NCBI GenBank assembly: GCA_016841525.1
Contig: JAENYZ010000001.1
Span: forward strand, 62,001 to 126,000
From: Anaerolineaceae bacterium
GTDB lineage: Bacteria; Chloroflexota; Anaerolineae; Anaerolineales; Anaerolineaceae
Length of the DNA: 64,000 nucleotides
Direction: 5' to 3'
Numbering within the stretch: the stretch's first letter is position 1; the number at the start of each line of letters is the position of its first letter. The notes beneath the pieces were generated by a model. It was given only the letters and a program-made list of their open reading frames with translations, ran no database searches and was not told the DNA's origin. The position numbers were made by a program, and so were the translations under genes. Of the stretch, positions 1 through 8,299 are shown piece after piece.

Positions 1-133
1 TGTTTATCCATTGGACGCATTAAGAGCAGCCGGGGTTGATATGACCAGCTCTGAACCGGTTGATGCTGCCTTTGAAGTGATGGCTGCTTATGTTGATCGA
101 CTGGATAAACTGGTCGAAAATGATCTGGTCTGA
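1..133 (+). CDS. pepF: Oligoendopeptidase F, C-terminal end (partial)
   Basis: Only the last 43 codons lie in the window, read from base 2 to the TGA at 131-133. The tail contains a [15 protein letters not shown] stretch followed by an amphipathic helix, which I recognise as the C-terminal end of M3-family oligoendopeptidase F, a cytoplasmic zinc peptidase that trims oligopeptides. The HExxH zinc motif lies upstream, outside the window, so activity cannot be judged. The gene is followed directly by a strong terminator hairpin, so it is the last gene of its transcript. The family call rests on the tail motif alone. Confidence 0.7.
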   Translation, partial: VYPLDALRAAGVDMTSSEPVDAAFEVMAAYVDRLDKLVENDLV

Positions 134-155
134 GTAATAAATCTGAATCAAAAAA

Positions 156-189
156 AAGCCTGGGTTTTGCAGTTACCCAGGCTTTTTTA
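156..189. terminator. Bidirectional rho-independent terminator
   Basis: A perfect 10-bp stem (156-165 pairing with 175-184) with a 9-nt loop is flanked by a T run on the plus strand and, because of the A run at 150-157, by a T run on the minus strand too. It sits between the convergent ends of pepF and the SDR gene, so it probably stops both. Confidence 0.85.
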
Positions 190-199
190 TTATTTTGTT

Positions 200-1084
200 T
201 TACCAATTGATATTGGTTAATTCGCATGAGCGCTGCCACAATTTCTCTGCCAGATCTTTTTTTCTCGCATTAATGCTTGGGATTTCTGGTTCACAATTTC
301 GATAAAAGTAACCGTGAGAGGTATTCACATTTTCAACACCGGCAAGATAGTTAATCGCCTCTGCAGGGATATCTGGTGATTCCCCATCTTTTCGACGTAA
401 ACGCCAGACCCAATCAGATATCCCGTCGCTTCCTTTAGATGCAATCGATGTGTCCACCAGCCCCGGGTCAAGAGCGATGGCAGTCACTTTGTTATCATAC
501 CTGCGATTGAATTCGTAAGAGAATAATATATTGCTCAATTTTGAACGTTTATAGGCTAGTAAACCGATATAAGGCCAGGGATTATCCAGTCGATTGACCA
601 TCAGAGGTGTATTACGATGTGCATATGAGCTTACTGTGATGATCCGCCCCTGGTTTGAGGCTTGTAGCAAAGGCATCAATTCATGACTTAGCAGAAAAGA
701 TGCCAGATGGTTAACTGCAAATGTCTGTTCAATGCCATCTTTTGTTGTTTGCTTCTTCTCCAGGTAGATGCCAGCATTGTTAACAAGCACATCCACAGCG
801 TTTATCTCATGTCCTTGAAGTAAGACATTGATATTCTCTGCGAGTTTTTTTACCTGGTCTTGACTTGCCAAATCAGCAAATAAATAATCCACATGAGCCA
901 TAGGGAACTCGTTTTGAATTGCCTGCTGCGCGTTTTGGTTACGCATTTCAGATCGGCCAACCCCAATAACATAAGCCCCATTTGAGGCGAATTTCTTTGC
1001 AGAGGCAAAGCCTATCCCGGATGTCGCGCCTGTCAGGACAATTGTTTTCTCTGTCAGGACAATCTCTTGTTTACAACAAATCAT
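200..1084 (-). CDS. Short-chain dehydrogenase/reductase (retinol-dehydrogenase-like)
   Basis: A 294-residue classical SDR that would oxidise or reduce an unidentified alcohol/carbonyl substrate with NAD(P)(H) in the cytoplasm. The cofactor motif TGATSGIG is at residues 18-25, NNAG at 102-105, the catalytic Ser at about 152, and the catalytic pair Tyr178/Lys182 in YKRSK. An Arg-rich strand end after beta-2 (GVGRSE) hints at NADP preference. The C-terminal third is longer than in minimal SDRs, as in the retinol dehydrogenase/WWOX-like group. The start has a fair ribosome site (AGGA, 7-8 nt upstream). It is a single-gene unit convergent with pepF. The substrate cannot be told from sequence. Confidence 0.85.
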   Translation of the reverse strand: MICCKQEIVLTEKTIVLTGATSGIGFASAKKFASNGAYVIGVGRSEMRNQNAQQAIQNEFPMAHVDYLFADLASQDQVKKLAENINVLLQGHEINAVDVLVNNAGIYLEKKQTTKDGIEQTFAVNHLASFLLSHELMPLLQASNQGRIITVSSYAHRNTPLMVNRLDNPWPYIGLLAYKRSKLSNILFSYEFNRRYDNKVTAIALDPGLVDTSIASKGSDGISDWVWRLRRKDGESPDIPAEAINYLAGVENVNTSHGYFYRNCEPEIPSINARKKDLAEKLWQRSCELTNINW

Positions 1085-1287
1085 TTCTACTTCCTAAGTT
1101 TATGATCCAGAACTGCTCAATTATACTCACTAAGGTATTGATGTATCCCAACAAAACATAATTTATACTGGTAAAAATCAAAAAAATGAGCCTTAAAGAG
1201 TTCACAAATAATACAGTGAATATTCCTCATCTCCACAAATCACAATTATAATAACTATTGTTTTGATCACCAATTACATAGGGAATA

Positions 1288-1704
1288 ATGAAAACCAAAA
1301 TATTTAATTACGATAGATTGGTAAAAAGCGAAGATTTAAATCACCACCGCACTTTATTTGCCGGCCGCTGCAGTGAATGGTTTGTCGAGGCTGGTTTTAT
1401 TGCGGTTGCCAGTGTATTACCTGCCAACAATATTGTCTGCGTCAAAATTCATGGGCTCACCTTTACAAGTCCCCTCAAATCAGGAGATATCGCCTGCTTT
1501 GAAAGTAAAATCGTCTATACTGGACGCACTTCTATCATCGTTTACGTTGCTGTTAAAGACCAGAAAAATGGGCGTACGCTTGTCCGCGGCTTCATAACCT
1601 TTGTACATGTAGATCAAAACGGCAAATCATTACCCCATGGCTTATCCCTTGAATTGACAAATCCAGAAGACATTGAGCTGAACAAACAAGCGAAGTTATT
1701 GTAA
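1288..1704 (+). CDS. Hotdog-fold acyl-CoA thioesterase-like protein
   Basis: A 138-residue single-hotdog protein resembling the YciA/ACOT7 acyl-CoA thioesterases, which hydrolyse acyl-CoA to free acid and CoA. The N-terminal NHHRTLFAGRCSEW segment matches the family's NHxGTLFGG helix region, and the later HGLTFTSPLKSGD stretch matches the second conserved block. The usual Asp in the M-D-E part of the hotdog helix is replaced here (FVEAG), so a changed specificity or mechanism is possible. The start is an ATG with a purine-rich AGGGA close upstream. A TATAAT box is at 1247-1252 but no good -35 is seen. It stands alone between the SDR and a membrane protein. Confidence 0.7.
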   Translation: MKTKIFNYDRLVKSEDLNHHRTLFAGRCSEWFVEAGFIAVASVLPANNIVCVKIHGLTFTSPLKSGDIACFESKIVYTGRTSIIVYVAVKDQKNGRTLVRGFITFVHVDQNGKSLPHGLSLELTNPEDIELNKQAKLL

Positions 1705-1793
1705 TTTCCAATCTCTTATCAATCATAATTTTTTCGAAATGAGCTTCTCTGAGATTGATTCAAAATACACAAATCACACAAAGATTTGAGTAA

Positions 1794-1821
1794 TTGCAAA
1801 TAAATCTATTAAAGATATACT
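1794..1821 (+). promoter_or_regulatory. Promoter for a probably leaderless transcript
   Basis: TTGCAA (1794-1799), a 16-bp spacer and TATACT (1816-1821) are followed only 7 nt later by the ATG at 1829. Transcription should therefore start at or next to the start codon, and no Shine-Dalgarno sequence is present. Confidence 0.5.
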
Positions 1822-1828
1822 TAGTCTT

Positions 1829-2590
1829 ATGAAAAAACAAAGCTTGGAAAATATTTTCATTATCTTGATAAGCATTGGTGCTTTATGTTTTGTTCTTATC
1901 GGTGGATTATCAATTTGGGCTGATTTCGAAGCTTCGCTGTTCAATTCTGCGAGAAGAACAAATGAACGCTTATCGACATTCAACTGCCCATCATTTATCG
2001 CTGAGAATGAAGTTGGGATTGTTTCAGCAAGTTTCACGAACACATCGGACCGAGAAATTAAACCCCGAATTCAGACATTTGTTACAGACGGCTACGTTAT
2101 TTTGATGCAGGAACAAATCGACACGCTCATTATTGCACCTGAAGAAACAGCGTCAGTTGAAGTAGAAGTAACAGCGGATAATGCCGTCTATAACCGGCTG
2201 ATTTTAATAAGAATGCATCAATTCAATTATGGTCCGCTGCCCTATAGAAACGCCTCATGCGGTATTTTTGTTCTTGGCACCTCATTTATGACAGGCTCAC
2301 AATTTATCACAATAGCAGTGATCACCGGCATAATCCTCTCACTTGCCGGCATTGCATTATGGCTGATTTCCTTCAAGCCGATAATTTGGGATCGCATGAC
2401 GACCTTACATGAAATGATTGTCCTCGTGGGTCTTGCCCTCTTAATCATGATTGCGGGTTTAGCAAGCCTTTGGTTATTTGGCATTTTCCTGATCGTCATT
2501 TGGCTCTTACTCGTTGTCGGCATTATCAGCCAAAAGGTTTTATCTTCAAATAAGCGGTCAAACCAGGACAAACGTCACAGCATAGAATAG
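1829..2590 (+). CDS. Uncharacterised membrane protein
   Basis: A 253-residue protein I do not recognise. It has one N-terminal membrane segment (about 8-30), an extracytoplasmic part of about 125 residues rich in beta-strand-like sequence (about 31-155), then two or three hydrophobic segments (about 158-185 and 193-235) and a short Lys/Arg/Ser-rich cytoplasmic tail. The middle part, with phrases such as VSASFTNTSDREI and TASVEVEVTADNA, looks like an Ig/beta-sandwich fold of the kind found in cell-surface proteins. No catalytic motif is visible. The gene has no Shine-Dalgarno but a promoter ending 7 nt before its ATG. It precedes the phn operon on the same strand, separated by 144 bp that hold a second promoter. 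Confidence 0.75.
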   Translation: MKKQSLENIFIILISIGALCFVLIGGLSIWADFEASLFNSARRTNERLSTFNCPSFIAENEVGIVSASFTNTSDREIKPRIQTFVTDGYVILMQEQIDTLIIAPEETASVEVEVTADNAVYNRLILIRMHQFNYGPLPYRNASCGIFVLGTSFMTGSQFITIAVITGIILSLAGIALWLISFKPIIWDRMTTLHEMIVLVGLALLIMIAGLASLWLFGIFLIVIWLLLVVGIISQKVLSSNKRSNQDKRHSIE

Positions 2591-2653
2591 GTATTTTCTC
2601 TTGACAATTTGCCATTTCTAATTAATAATTTTCCATGACTCGGGTGGTTTCAT

Positions 2654-2683
2654 TTGTACGAATCATCGATTTTAGACTATACT
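2654..2683 (+). promoter_or_regulatory. Likely sigma-70 promoter of the phnDCE operon
   Basis: TTGTAC (2654-2659), an 18-bp spacer and TATACT (2678-2683) lie about 50 bp before the phnD ATG. A second pair further up, TTGACA (2601-2606) and AATAAT (2624-2629) with a 17-bp spacer, could also serve. I see no convincing Pho-box direct repeat. Confidence 0.45.
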
Positions 2684-2734
2684 TATAAATGGAATTACCA
2701 CATTCAACCCTAATATCTTTTAGAAGGAGTAAAA

Positions 2735-3643
2735 ATGAAACGTAAAGCTTATTTTTTGATAGCCTTATTTGTCATAGCCAGTTTAACTTTAGCTGGTTGT
2801 GGTCAACAAGAGGCTGAACTCGGTACTGAAGAGAACCCACTGATCTGGGCGCTTGTACCGTCAAGTGAGTCTGACACGGTTCTGGCAAGTTTTGATGCTG
2901 TCGCTGACATCATCTATGATGAAACCGGCCTTGTCATCGATCCATTTGTTGCAACGGAGTATGCAGGTGTGATTGAAGCTCTCTCAGCCGATCCGCCAAA
3001 AGCCCACATCTCCTCCCTGGCAACCTTTGCTTACCTGGTTGCTGCGGAACGTGGTGTTGCAGAAGCAGAATTGGTTTCCGTACGTTACGGCAGCCCATCA
3101 TACAACGGTCAGATCTTTGTCCGTGCAGACAGCGGTATTAATTCATTAGAAGAACTTGCTGGCAAGACCTTCTGCCGCCCTGACCCACTGAGCACCTCTG
3201 GCTGGATCATCCCCTCCATTGAACTTCAGGCTGCTGGTGTCAATCCTGAGACCGACCTCGCCGAAGTTGTCGATGCAGGCTCACACGATGCTTCTGTAGC
3301 TGGCGTTTACAACGGTGATTGTGATGCAGGCTCATCCTTCGTTGATGCTCGCTCATCACTCGAAGAAGACTATCCTGATATCATGGATGTCATCAAGATT
3401 ATCAATGTTTCCGTTGAGATCCCCAATGATGGTGTTCAATATCATCCCAGCGTCCCTCGAGAAATCCGTGATCAGATCAATGCCGCCCTGATTGCAATGC
3501 CTGAGACCGAAGAAGGGGCTGAAGCCCTTGATCTCGCTTATGAGTGGAGTGAACTTGCTCCACGAACCGATGATTTCTATGATCCCTTCCGCCAGGTCCT
3601 CGATGCGGCAGGTGTCAATATTGAAGACTTCATGGGACAGTAA
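2735..3643 (+). CDS. phnD: Phosphonate/phosphite-type ABC transporter binding lipoprotein
   Basis: A 302-residue PhnD-family solute-binding protein, lipid-anchored outside the membrane, that would hand a phosphonate, phosphite or related oxyanion to PhnE. A signal peptide ends in the lipobox LTLAGC with Cys22 as anchor. The body shows the PhnD pattern: VASFDAVADII-like helix, EALSADPPKAHISS, NGQIFVRADSGINS and the FCRPDPLSTSGW block that corresponds to the ligand-binding STSG helix. A strong ribosome site (AAGGAG) precedes the ATG. It is first in phnD-phnC-phnE and is separated from phnC by a perfect hairpin. No C-P lyase or phosphonatase gene is nearby, so the ligand is open. Confidence 0.9.
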   Translation: MKRKAYFLIALFVIASLTLAGCGQQEAELGTEENPLIWALVPSSESDTVLASFDAVADIIYDETGLVIDPFVATEYAGVIEALSADPPKAHISSLATFAYLVAAERGVAEAELVSVRYGSPSYNGQIFVRADSGINSLEELAGKTFCRPDPLSTSGWIIPSIELQAAGVNPETDLAEVVDAGSHDASVAGVYNGDCDAGSSFVDARSSLEEDYPDIMDVIKIINVSVEIPNDGVQYHPSVPREIRDQINAALIAMPETEEGAEALDLAYEWSELAPRTDDFYDPFRQVLDAAGVNIEDFMGQ

Positions 3644-3670
3644 TTCCAAAAATTGATCAATACCCCAAAT

Positions 3671-3693
3671 GGGGGCTGGCAAAGCCAGCCCCC
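3671..3693 (+). promoter_or_regulatory. Intercistronic hairpin between phnD and phnC
   Basis: A perfect 10-bp GC-rich stem (3671-3680 with 3684-3693) is closed by an AAA loop and followed by ATATATG rather than a T run. It is therefore unlikely to be a full terminator. It more likely stabilises the 3' end of the phnD message or lets only part of transcription pass into phnCE. A matching hairpin follows the sugar-binding protein gene at 32915-32946. Confidence 0.7.
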
Positions 3694-3750
3694 ATATATG
3701 TAAATACTGATAGTCAGGGGATGATTAAAAGAAGCGAGGATACTAAGGAT

Positions 3751-4554
3751 ATGCTTGAAATTCGCAATTTAACAAAAATATATGAAGATGGTACCTTAGC
3801 TGTCGATAATGTAAGCTTCACCGTCCCTGATGGTGAATTTTTAGTGGTTATTGGCTTGTCTGGTTCTGGGAAATCGACTCTGCTGCGCTGCATTAACCGA
3901 TTAATTGATCCAACGGAAGGGGAAATTATTTGGAATGGTGAAGACCTAGCTAAACTCGAAGGTGATGATTTGCGTCATGCAAGGCGAAAAATCGGCATGG
4001 TCTTTCAGCATTTTAACCTGGTCGACCGCTCTTCTGTATTGACGAACATTCTTACTGGTCGTCTGGGTTACTCAAAGACATGGCCGACAATGCTTCATCG
4101 ATTCCCAAAAGTAGACAGGGAAAAAGCATGGCAAACCCTTGAAAGATTGGGGATAGAAGACCAGGCTCACAAGTTGGCTAGGGAGCTTTCTGGCGGTCAA
4201 CAGCAGCGAGTTGGTATTGCCCGTGCACTGATGCAGGACCCAGAATTAATGCTGGCAGATGAACCGGTCGCCAGCCTTGACCCTGTTTTAGCACATTCTA
4301 TTTTGCAGCACCTTGAAGATCTCAACCAAGAGGATGGATTAACCATTATTTGCAGTTTGCATTATCTTGATCTCGTCCAACGGTATTCAACATCTGTCAT
4401 CGGCTTAAAGGAAGGTAAATTAGTTTACCAGGGAACGAAGAAAGATATTCGAAATATGACCGATGAAGAATTCAAATTGATCTATGGTGAAGAAGCCATT
4501 CGTATAAGCGATACATCACTTGAAGGCAGTCTAGGAGAGGTGGTGGAACAGTGA
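3751..4554 (+). CDS. phnC: Phosphonate-type ABC transporter ATPase
   Basis: A 267-residue ABC ATPase that energises the PhnDCE importer. Walker A GLSGSGKST is at residues 35-43, the Q-loop near 86, the signature LSGGQQQ at 146-152, Walker B ending ADEP with catalytic Glu171, and the H-loop in SLHYLD (His204). I place the start at 3751 (MLEIRNLTKIYEDG), where family members begin. An in-frame ATG at 3721 would add ten residues that look like non-coding spacer. Ribosome sites for both are imperfect. It follows the intercistronic hairpin and ends in a GTGA overlap with phnE, pointing to translational coupling. Confidence 0.9.
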   Translation: MLEIRNLTKIYEDGTLAVDNVSFTVPDGEFLVVIGLSGSGKSTLLRCINRLIDPTEGEIIWNGEDLAKLEGDDLRHARRKIGMVFQHFNLVDRSSVLTNILTGRLGYSKTWPTMLHRFPKVDREKAWQTLERLGIEDQAHKLARELSGGQQQRVGIARALMQDPELMLADEPVASLDPVLAHSILQHLEDLNQEDGLTIICSLHYLDLVQRYSTSVIGLKEGKLVYQGTKKDIRNMTDEEFKLIYGEEAIRISDTSLEGSLGEVVEQ

Positions 4555-6104
4555 AATCAAAGAAAAGTCAAATTTACAAAGAAGCGTCCACCCTTCCAAG
4601 CATCGTTCCGCCCTGGCTTGCGGCAGTCCTATCTGCAATAGTACCCGGCTTAGGGCAAGCCCTTGCTCGTGCCATCCAACGAGGACTCGTCATATTTTTC
4701 AGCTTTATCTCAATCGTTGGATTGTTGATCTGGCGGTTTACAGATGCTGCGCCCAGGGATGAAGGTGCGTTTGATATCATCCGTAAAGCTTTCAGACTTG
4801 AACCGATATTTGTATTAATAAGCATTGTTTTTGTCATCTTTTACATCTGGATCATTATTGATGCCTATCAAATGGCAAAAATTGCTGGTAAACCTGAAAA
4901 AAGAAAACCAATCGTTGTAATGGTTTTTTTGATCCTGGTTTTCTTTGTTATCGGTTGGCAAATAGGGCAAATAGATGTTTATGCATTCGTCACCAAGTTT
5001 GGTGATGCCTTTCCTGCTATATCTCGAGTGCTTTGGCCATGGGAAAGGGCAATAACCTATCCCGAAGAGATGTGGATGGGTACAGCAGCCCTTGAAACGC
5101 CCTGTGATGATACGCAGCCGCCCCCAACAGAACCCTTGGATGATAAGCCCTACCTGATTGTTGATCCAACTTGCGGCATACCATCTATACAGGTAGATCA
5201 GGAGGATAATTCAATCGAGGTCATACCTGGCACGACAATCCATGTGGAAGGGTACAACTTTACTCCAGATAAAGAAGTTGAAATCTGGTGGAAAGACCCT
5301 GCAATATCCCAATTCCGACATCGGGAAGGCGGCGACATTCTACGTGTGATCCCGGATGAAAAGGGTTACTTCGAGACAGAAATCACCTGGCCTTACCGTC
5401 TGATTCCGGATTCTTATCTTGAAGGCGGGGCAAACTGGGAGCTTCAAGGCAGACAGGTCACGACAATTGGCGATTGGGAATTCAGTGCAGAGTTAAAGAT
5501 GGCTATTGAAAAGATGATTGAGACCATCTTTATTGGTATGATGGCAACCTTTTTTGGCATCATCCTTGCGCTGCCATTCAGTTTCCTTGCTGCTCGCAAC
5601 TTGATGAGAACAAATGCATTCACGCTTGGCATTTACTACCTTGTACGCGGTGTTCTTAACATAATCCGCTCTATTGAGCCTCTGATTTGGGCGATCATCG
5701 CCATCATTATTGTAGGTTTAGGTCCATTTGCAGGTATCCTTGCTTTGGTCGTCCACTCGATAGCCGCTCTCGGTAAACTTTATTCTGAGGCAATCGAATC
5801 CATCGATCCCGGTCCAATTGAGGCAGTAACGGCAACAGGTGCCAACTGGCTCCAAACCATCATGTACGGCGTTATCCCCCAAATAATTCCGCCGTTTGTA
5901 TCCTTCACGATTTATCGGTGGGATATCAACATCCGCATGTCTACGGTCATTGGTTTGGTTGGCGGCGGTGGTATTGGCTACCTGCTGACCCAATGGATCC
6001 GTATGCTCGATTACAGTGCGGCTGGTATTGCTGTTTGGTTCATTGCAATCACCGTGGCTTTACTGGACTACATTAGTGCTGAGATCCGAGAGAGATTCGT
6101 TTAG
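4551..6104 (+). CDS. phnE: Phosphonate-type ABC permease with a large N-terminal extension
   Basis: A 517-residue protein starting at GTG 4551 and overlapping phnC by 4 bases. Residues about 318-517 form a complete PhnE permease with the EAA-loop segment (EAVTATGANWLQ, then YGVIPQIIPPF) and the closing GGGGIGYLL. Ordinary PhnE proteins are about 260-300 residues, so the first 317 are extra. They hold a VPGLGQ-containing membrane segment (24-62), two more membrane segments (about 85-105 and 121-138), and an extracytoplasmic part (about 141-315). Within it residues 222-300 (PGTTIHVEGYNFTPDKEVEIWW) look like an IPT/Ig-type beta domain. No stop or frameshift separates the halves, so this is a real fusion. 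It is the last gene of the operon, followed by a terminator. Confidence 0.9.
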   Translation: MKSKKSQIYKEASTLPSIVPPWLAAVLSAIVPGLGQALARAIQRGLVIFFSFISIVGLLIWRFTDAAPRDEGAFDIIRKAFRLEPIFVLISIVFVIFYIWIIIDAYQMAKIAGKPEKRKPIVVMVFLILVFFVIGWQIGQIDVYAFVTKFGDAFPAISRVLWPWERAITYPEEMWMGTAALETPCDDTQPPPTEPLDDKPYLIVDPTCGIPSIQVDQEDNSIEVIPGTTIHVEGYNFTPDKEVEIWWKDPAISQFRHREGGDILRVIPDEKGYFETEITWPYRLIPDSYLEGGANWELQGRQVTTIGDWEFSAELKMAIEKMIETIFIGMMATFFGIILALPFSFLAARNLMRTNAFTLGIYYLVRGVLNIIRSIEPLIWAIIAIIIVGLGPFAGILALVVHSIAALGKLYSEAIESIDPGPIEAVTATGANWLQTIMYGVIPQIIPPFVSFTIYRWDINIRMSTVIGLVGGGGIGYLLTQWIRMLDYSAAGIAVWFIAITVALLDYISAEIRERFV

Positions 6105-6127
6105 ACACTAATTCAGATCAGACTATC

Positions 6128-6165
6128 AAGAGGTTCCCAATCATCCGGGAACCTCTTTTTGTTTC
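6128..6165 (+). terminator. Rho-independent terminator of the phn operon
   Basis: A perfect 11-bp stem (6128-6138 with 6147-6157) with an 8-nt loop is followed by a T-rich tail ending at 6164. It lies 24 bp after the phnE stop codon and 70 bp before the convergent MFS gene ends. Confidence 0.85.
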
Positions 6166-6229
6166 TAATTGCTCTCAAAATACAGCTAATGCAAATATAT
6201 ATATACATACAAGAAACCCATAAAATAAA

Positions 6230-7432
6230 TTAAATGCGTGTCTTTTCTCCAACGCGATTTGATGTGAGTAAAACGGAAATAAGTACCAACAGACCAATGC
6301 AGGCAGTTACGAATAAAGCTACCATGATGTAATAACTGCCTACAAAGTCAAATATCTGTCCCAATAACATGGGCATAATGATCCCGCCAAGACTCACACC
6401 AAGGAAAAACATACTGGTGACAGTCCCAGTAACTTTCATCCTGGTCTCAGATAAAGCCATGAGGGTCGGGAATACAGAGGAAAGCGCAAAACCCAGGCTG
6501 ATAGAAACCAACCAGACAATATTTTTACTGGTAGGCCAAATTAAAATTAATCCCAAGGACAAAATCGCTAAGCTGAAGTTCCCAAGTAAAATTTTTGAAG
6601 GCTTCAATTTCTTTGCCAGATAGACCGACAGTAAACGTCCAAGGGTCAATGCCCCCCAGAAGAATGAGTTCATATAAGACGCAGATGTCTCACTGGCAAC
6701 CTTAACTTCAGTTGCGTATGTAAAAATCCAACCCCCAAAGCCGCCCTCTACTGCGACATACAGGAAAAATAAAACCAACATCAAAACAACAAGCAATGTG
6801 TTTGATTTTCCAGATTTTTGAGAGTCATGGTCTTTCTCAGGATTTTCAGGTGCCTTTAATAAGGACAAGCCGATGATTCCCGGGATGAAAGCAAAGGCTA
6901 AAACCCGATAAGGCCAGGTCAAACCACCGTTGGTGAGGTTCATCACATTATGAATGATCATTGGTGATAAAAAAGCCCCAATTCCGAAGCAAAAATGCAA
7001 ACCATTCATAAAAGGTCCAACCCTAGATTCAAACACCCATAAGAGATTGACGTTACCTCCAATATCTACAGAGCCGCTGCCAAGGCCTACAATAAACATC
7101 GCAATAAGAATCATATTAAACACCGGCAGCATTGGAATTAATAGATTAACAAGAAACATCAAAGCAAGAGCGATGATCATTAACTTATGACCATTCAGTC
7201 GATCGTATAAACGACCTCCACCTGTAGAACCCACCATGTACCCAAGGCTGGAAGCAGTGAATAAGAAACTGATCTGTGCCAATGAGGTCCCTGTGGTATC
7301 AGCCAGCGTCGGTAATAATGGTCCCAAAGATGCACTTCCCAAACCTAAAGCAATAAAACAAAGGCCATAAGTGAAAAAGTAATAGATTTCCATTTTCTTT
7401 TGATTCGTTCCTGGCTGCAATGCTTCTTGCAT
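6230..7432 (-). CDS. Major facilitator superfamily sugar porter-like protein
   Basis: A 400-residue twelve-helix MFS transporter in the cytoplasmic membrane. The pattern YGLCFIALGLGSASLGPLLPTLA at the start, GxxYDRLNGHKLM after helix 2, and the GLGSGSVDIGGNV motif resemble the FucP/MFSD4 (NaGLT1-like) sugar-transporter group, so a monosaccharide symporter is the best guess. I chose the ATG at 7432 because GGGAGA lies just upstream; an in-frame ATG at 7444 would add four residues. It is the last of a minus-strand run that starts with the yibE/F-like gene. The substrate is inferred from family only. Confidence 0.8.
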   Translation of the reverse strand: MQEALQPGTNQKKMEIYYFFTYGLCFIALGLGSASLGPLLPTLADTTGTSLAQISFLFTASSLGYMVGSTGGGRLYDRLNGHKLMIIALALMFLVNLLIPMLPVFNMILIAMFIVGLGSGSVDIGGNVNLLWVFESRVGPFMNGLHFCFGIGAFLSPMIIHNVMNLTNGGLTWPYRVLAFAFIPGIIGLSLLKAPENPEKDHDSQKSGKSNTLLVVLMLVLFFLYVAVEGGFGGWIFTYATEVKVASETSASYMNSFFWGALTLGRLLSVYLAKKLKPSKILLGNFSLAILSLGLILIWPTSKNIVWLVSISLGFALSSVFPTLMALSETRMKVTGTVTSMFFLGVSLGGIIMPMLLGQIFDFVGSYYIMVALFVTACIGLLVLISVLLTSNRVGEKTRI

Positions 7433-7510
7433 GATTTCTCCCATGATTGCATTGAATAATAACCTATCGTAACACGTAATTCTGGTATGGTTAATGTTAG
7501 GTTATTTTTT

Positions 7511-8299
7511 CTATTCCGCGATTGCCACAACAATTAAATTAGGAGATAAAAGCTCAGTAAACACTTCTCCTTCAAGATTCCCATAAAACAATAGGTTTTT
7601 AAACCCCGATTTTTCCAATGCCTTTACTACTGTTTCTTTTCTGATTGGCCAGAGGGTCGTGCTGATAATTTCCTGCTTAAAATCTTCACCTGCCTGGTTG
7701 TTCAATATTTGGATATTGAAAGTAAGTTGTTCATTATCCTCAAAGTCATAAAACCGAGAAAATATCCAGGTTTGATCCGCTTTACGATAGGTTTGAGGTT
7801 CCATCCAGCGAATTTTTTCAGTCATCACTTTGTCAAAATTGCGATTTTGGATAATGAGGAGACCGCCTTTTTTCAGAACCGCTCGGAAATCAGCCAAAGT
7901 TCTTAGCAGATTCTCTTCTCCTAAAGCATGGGGCAATGAATTCCCCAGGCACAACAAGCCGTCAAATCTCGCACTTCCAAATGCCGCTTTCAAATCACCA
8001 AAACCTGCTCGTTCAAAAACAATCTGGACATCACGATTTATTGCATTTTCTTTTGCAATGTCGATCATACCAGCGCTTGCATCTGCTCCAGTGCAGTTAA
8101 AACCTTTTTTAGCAAGAGCAATTGCATGGTGACCGGTACCACAGGCAGCATCCAATATCCATGGCTTTTGAGAATTTACACTTTTTATTGCAGATAATTT
8201 TGAAAGGAGAAAAGGGATTTCAGAAGATAATCGGGCATCCCAATCAACAAAACGATCGTAATTCTGACTGAATTTATCATACATATTTAATTCATTCAT
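7511..8299 (-). CDS. Class I SAM-dependent methyltransferase
   Basis: A 262-residue soluble methyltransferase. Motif I is LDAACGTGH at about residues 49-57, followed by the acidic end of beta-2 (GADAS) and the LCLGNSLPH motif IV region; the rest matches the Methyltransf_11/25 group. The start overlaps the end of the upstream yibE/F-like gene by 8 bases, which couples their translation. A second in-frame ATG (MYDKFSQNYD, 8284) is the more typical family start and cannot be excluded. The methyl acceptor is unknown; small molecules are usual for this group. Confidence 0.85.
   Translation of the reverse strand: MNELNMYDKFSQNYDRFVDWDARLSSEIPFLLSKLSAIKSVNSQKPWILDAACGTGHHAIALAKKGFNCTGADASAGMIDIAKENAINRDVQIVFERAGFGDLKAAFGSARFDGLLCLGNSLPHALGEENLLRTLADFRAVLKKGGLLIIQNRNFDKVMTEKIRWMEPQTYRKADQTWIFSRFYDFEDNEQLTFNIQILNNQAGEDFKQEIISTTLWPIRKETVVKALEKSGFKNLLFYGNLEGEVFTELLSPNLIVVAIAE

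Noticed and set aside
2735-6104. A complete phosphonate degradation system
   Set aside because: Only the importer is present; no C-P lyase, phosphonatase or phosphite dehydrogenase gene lies in the window.
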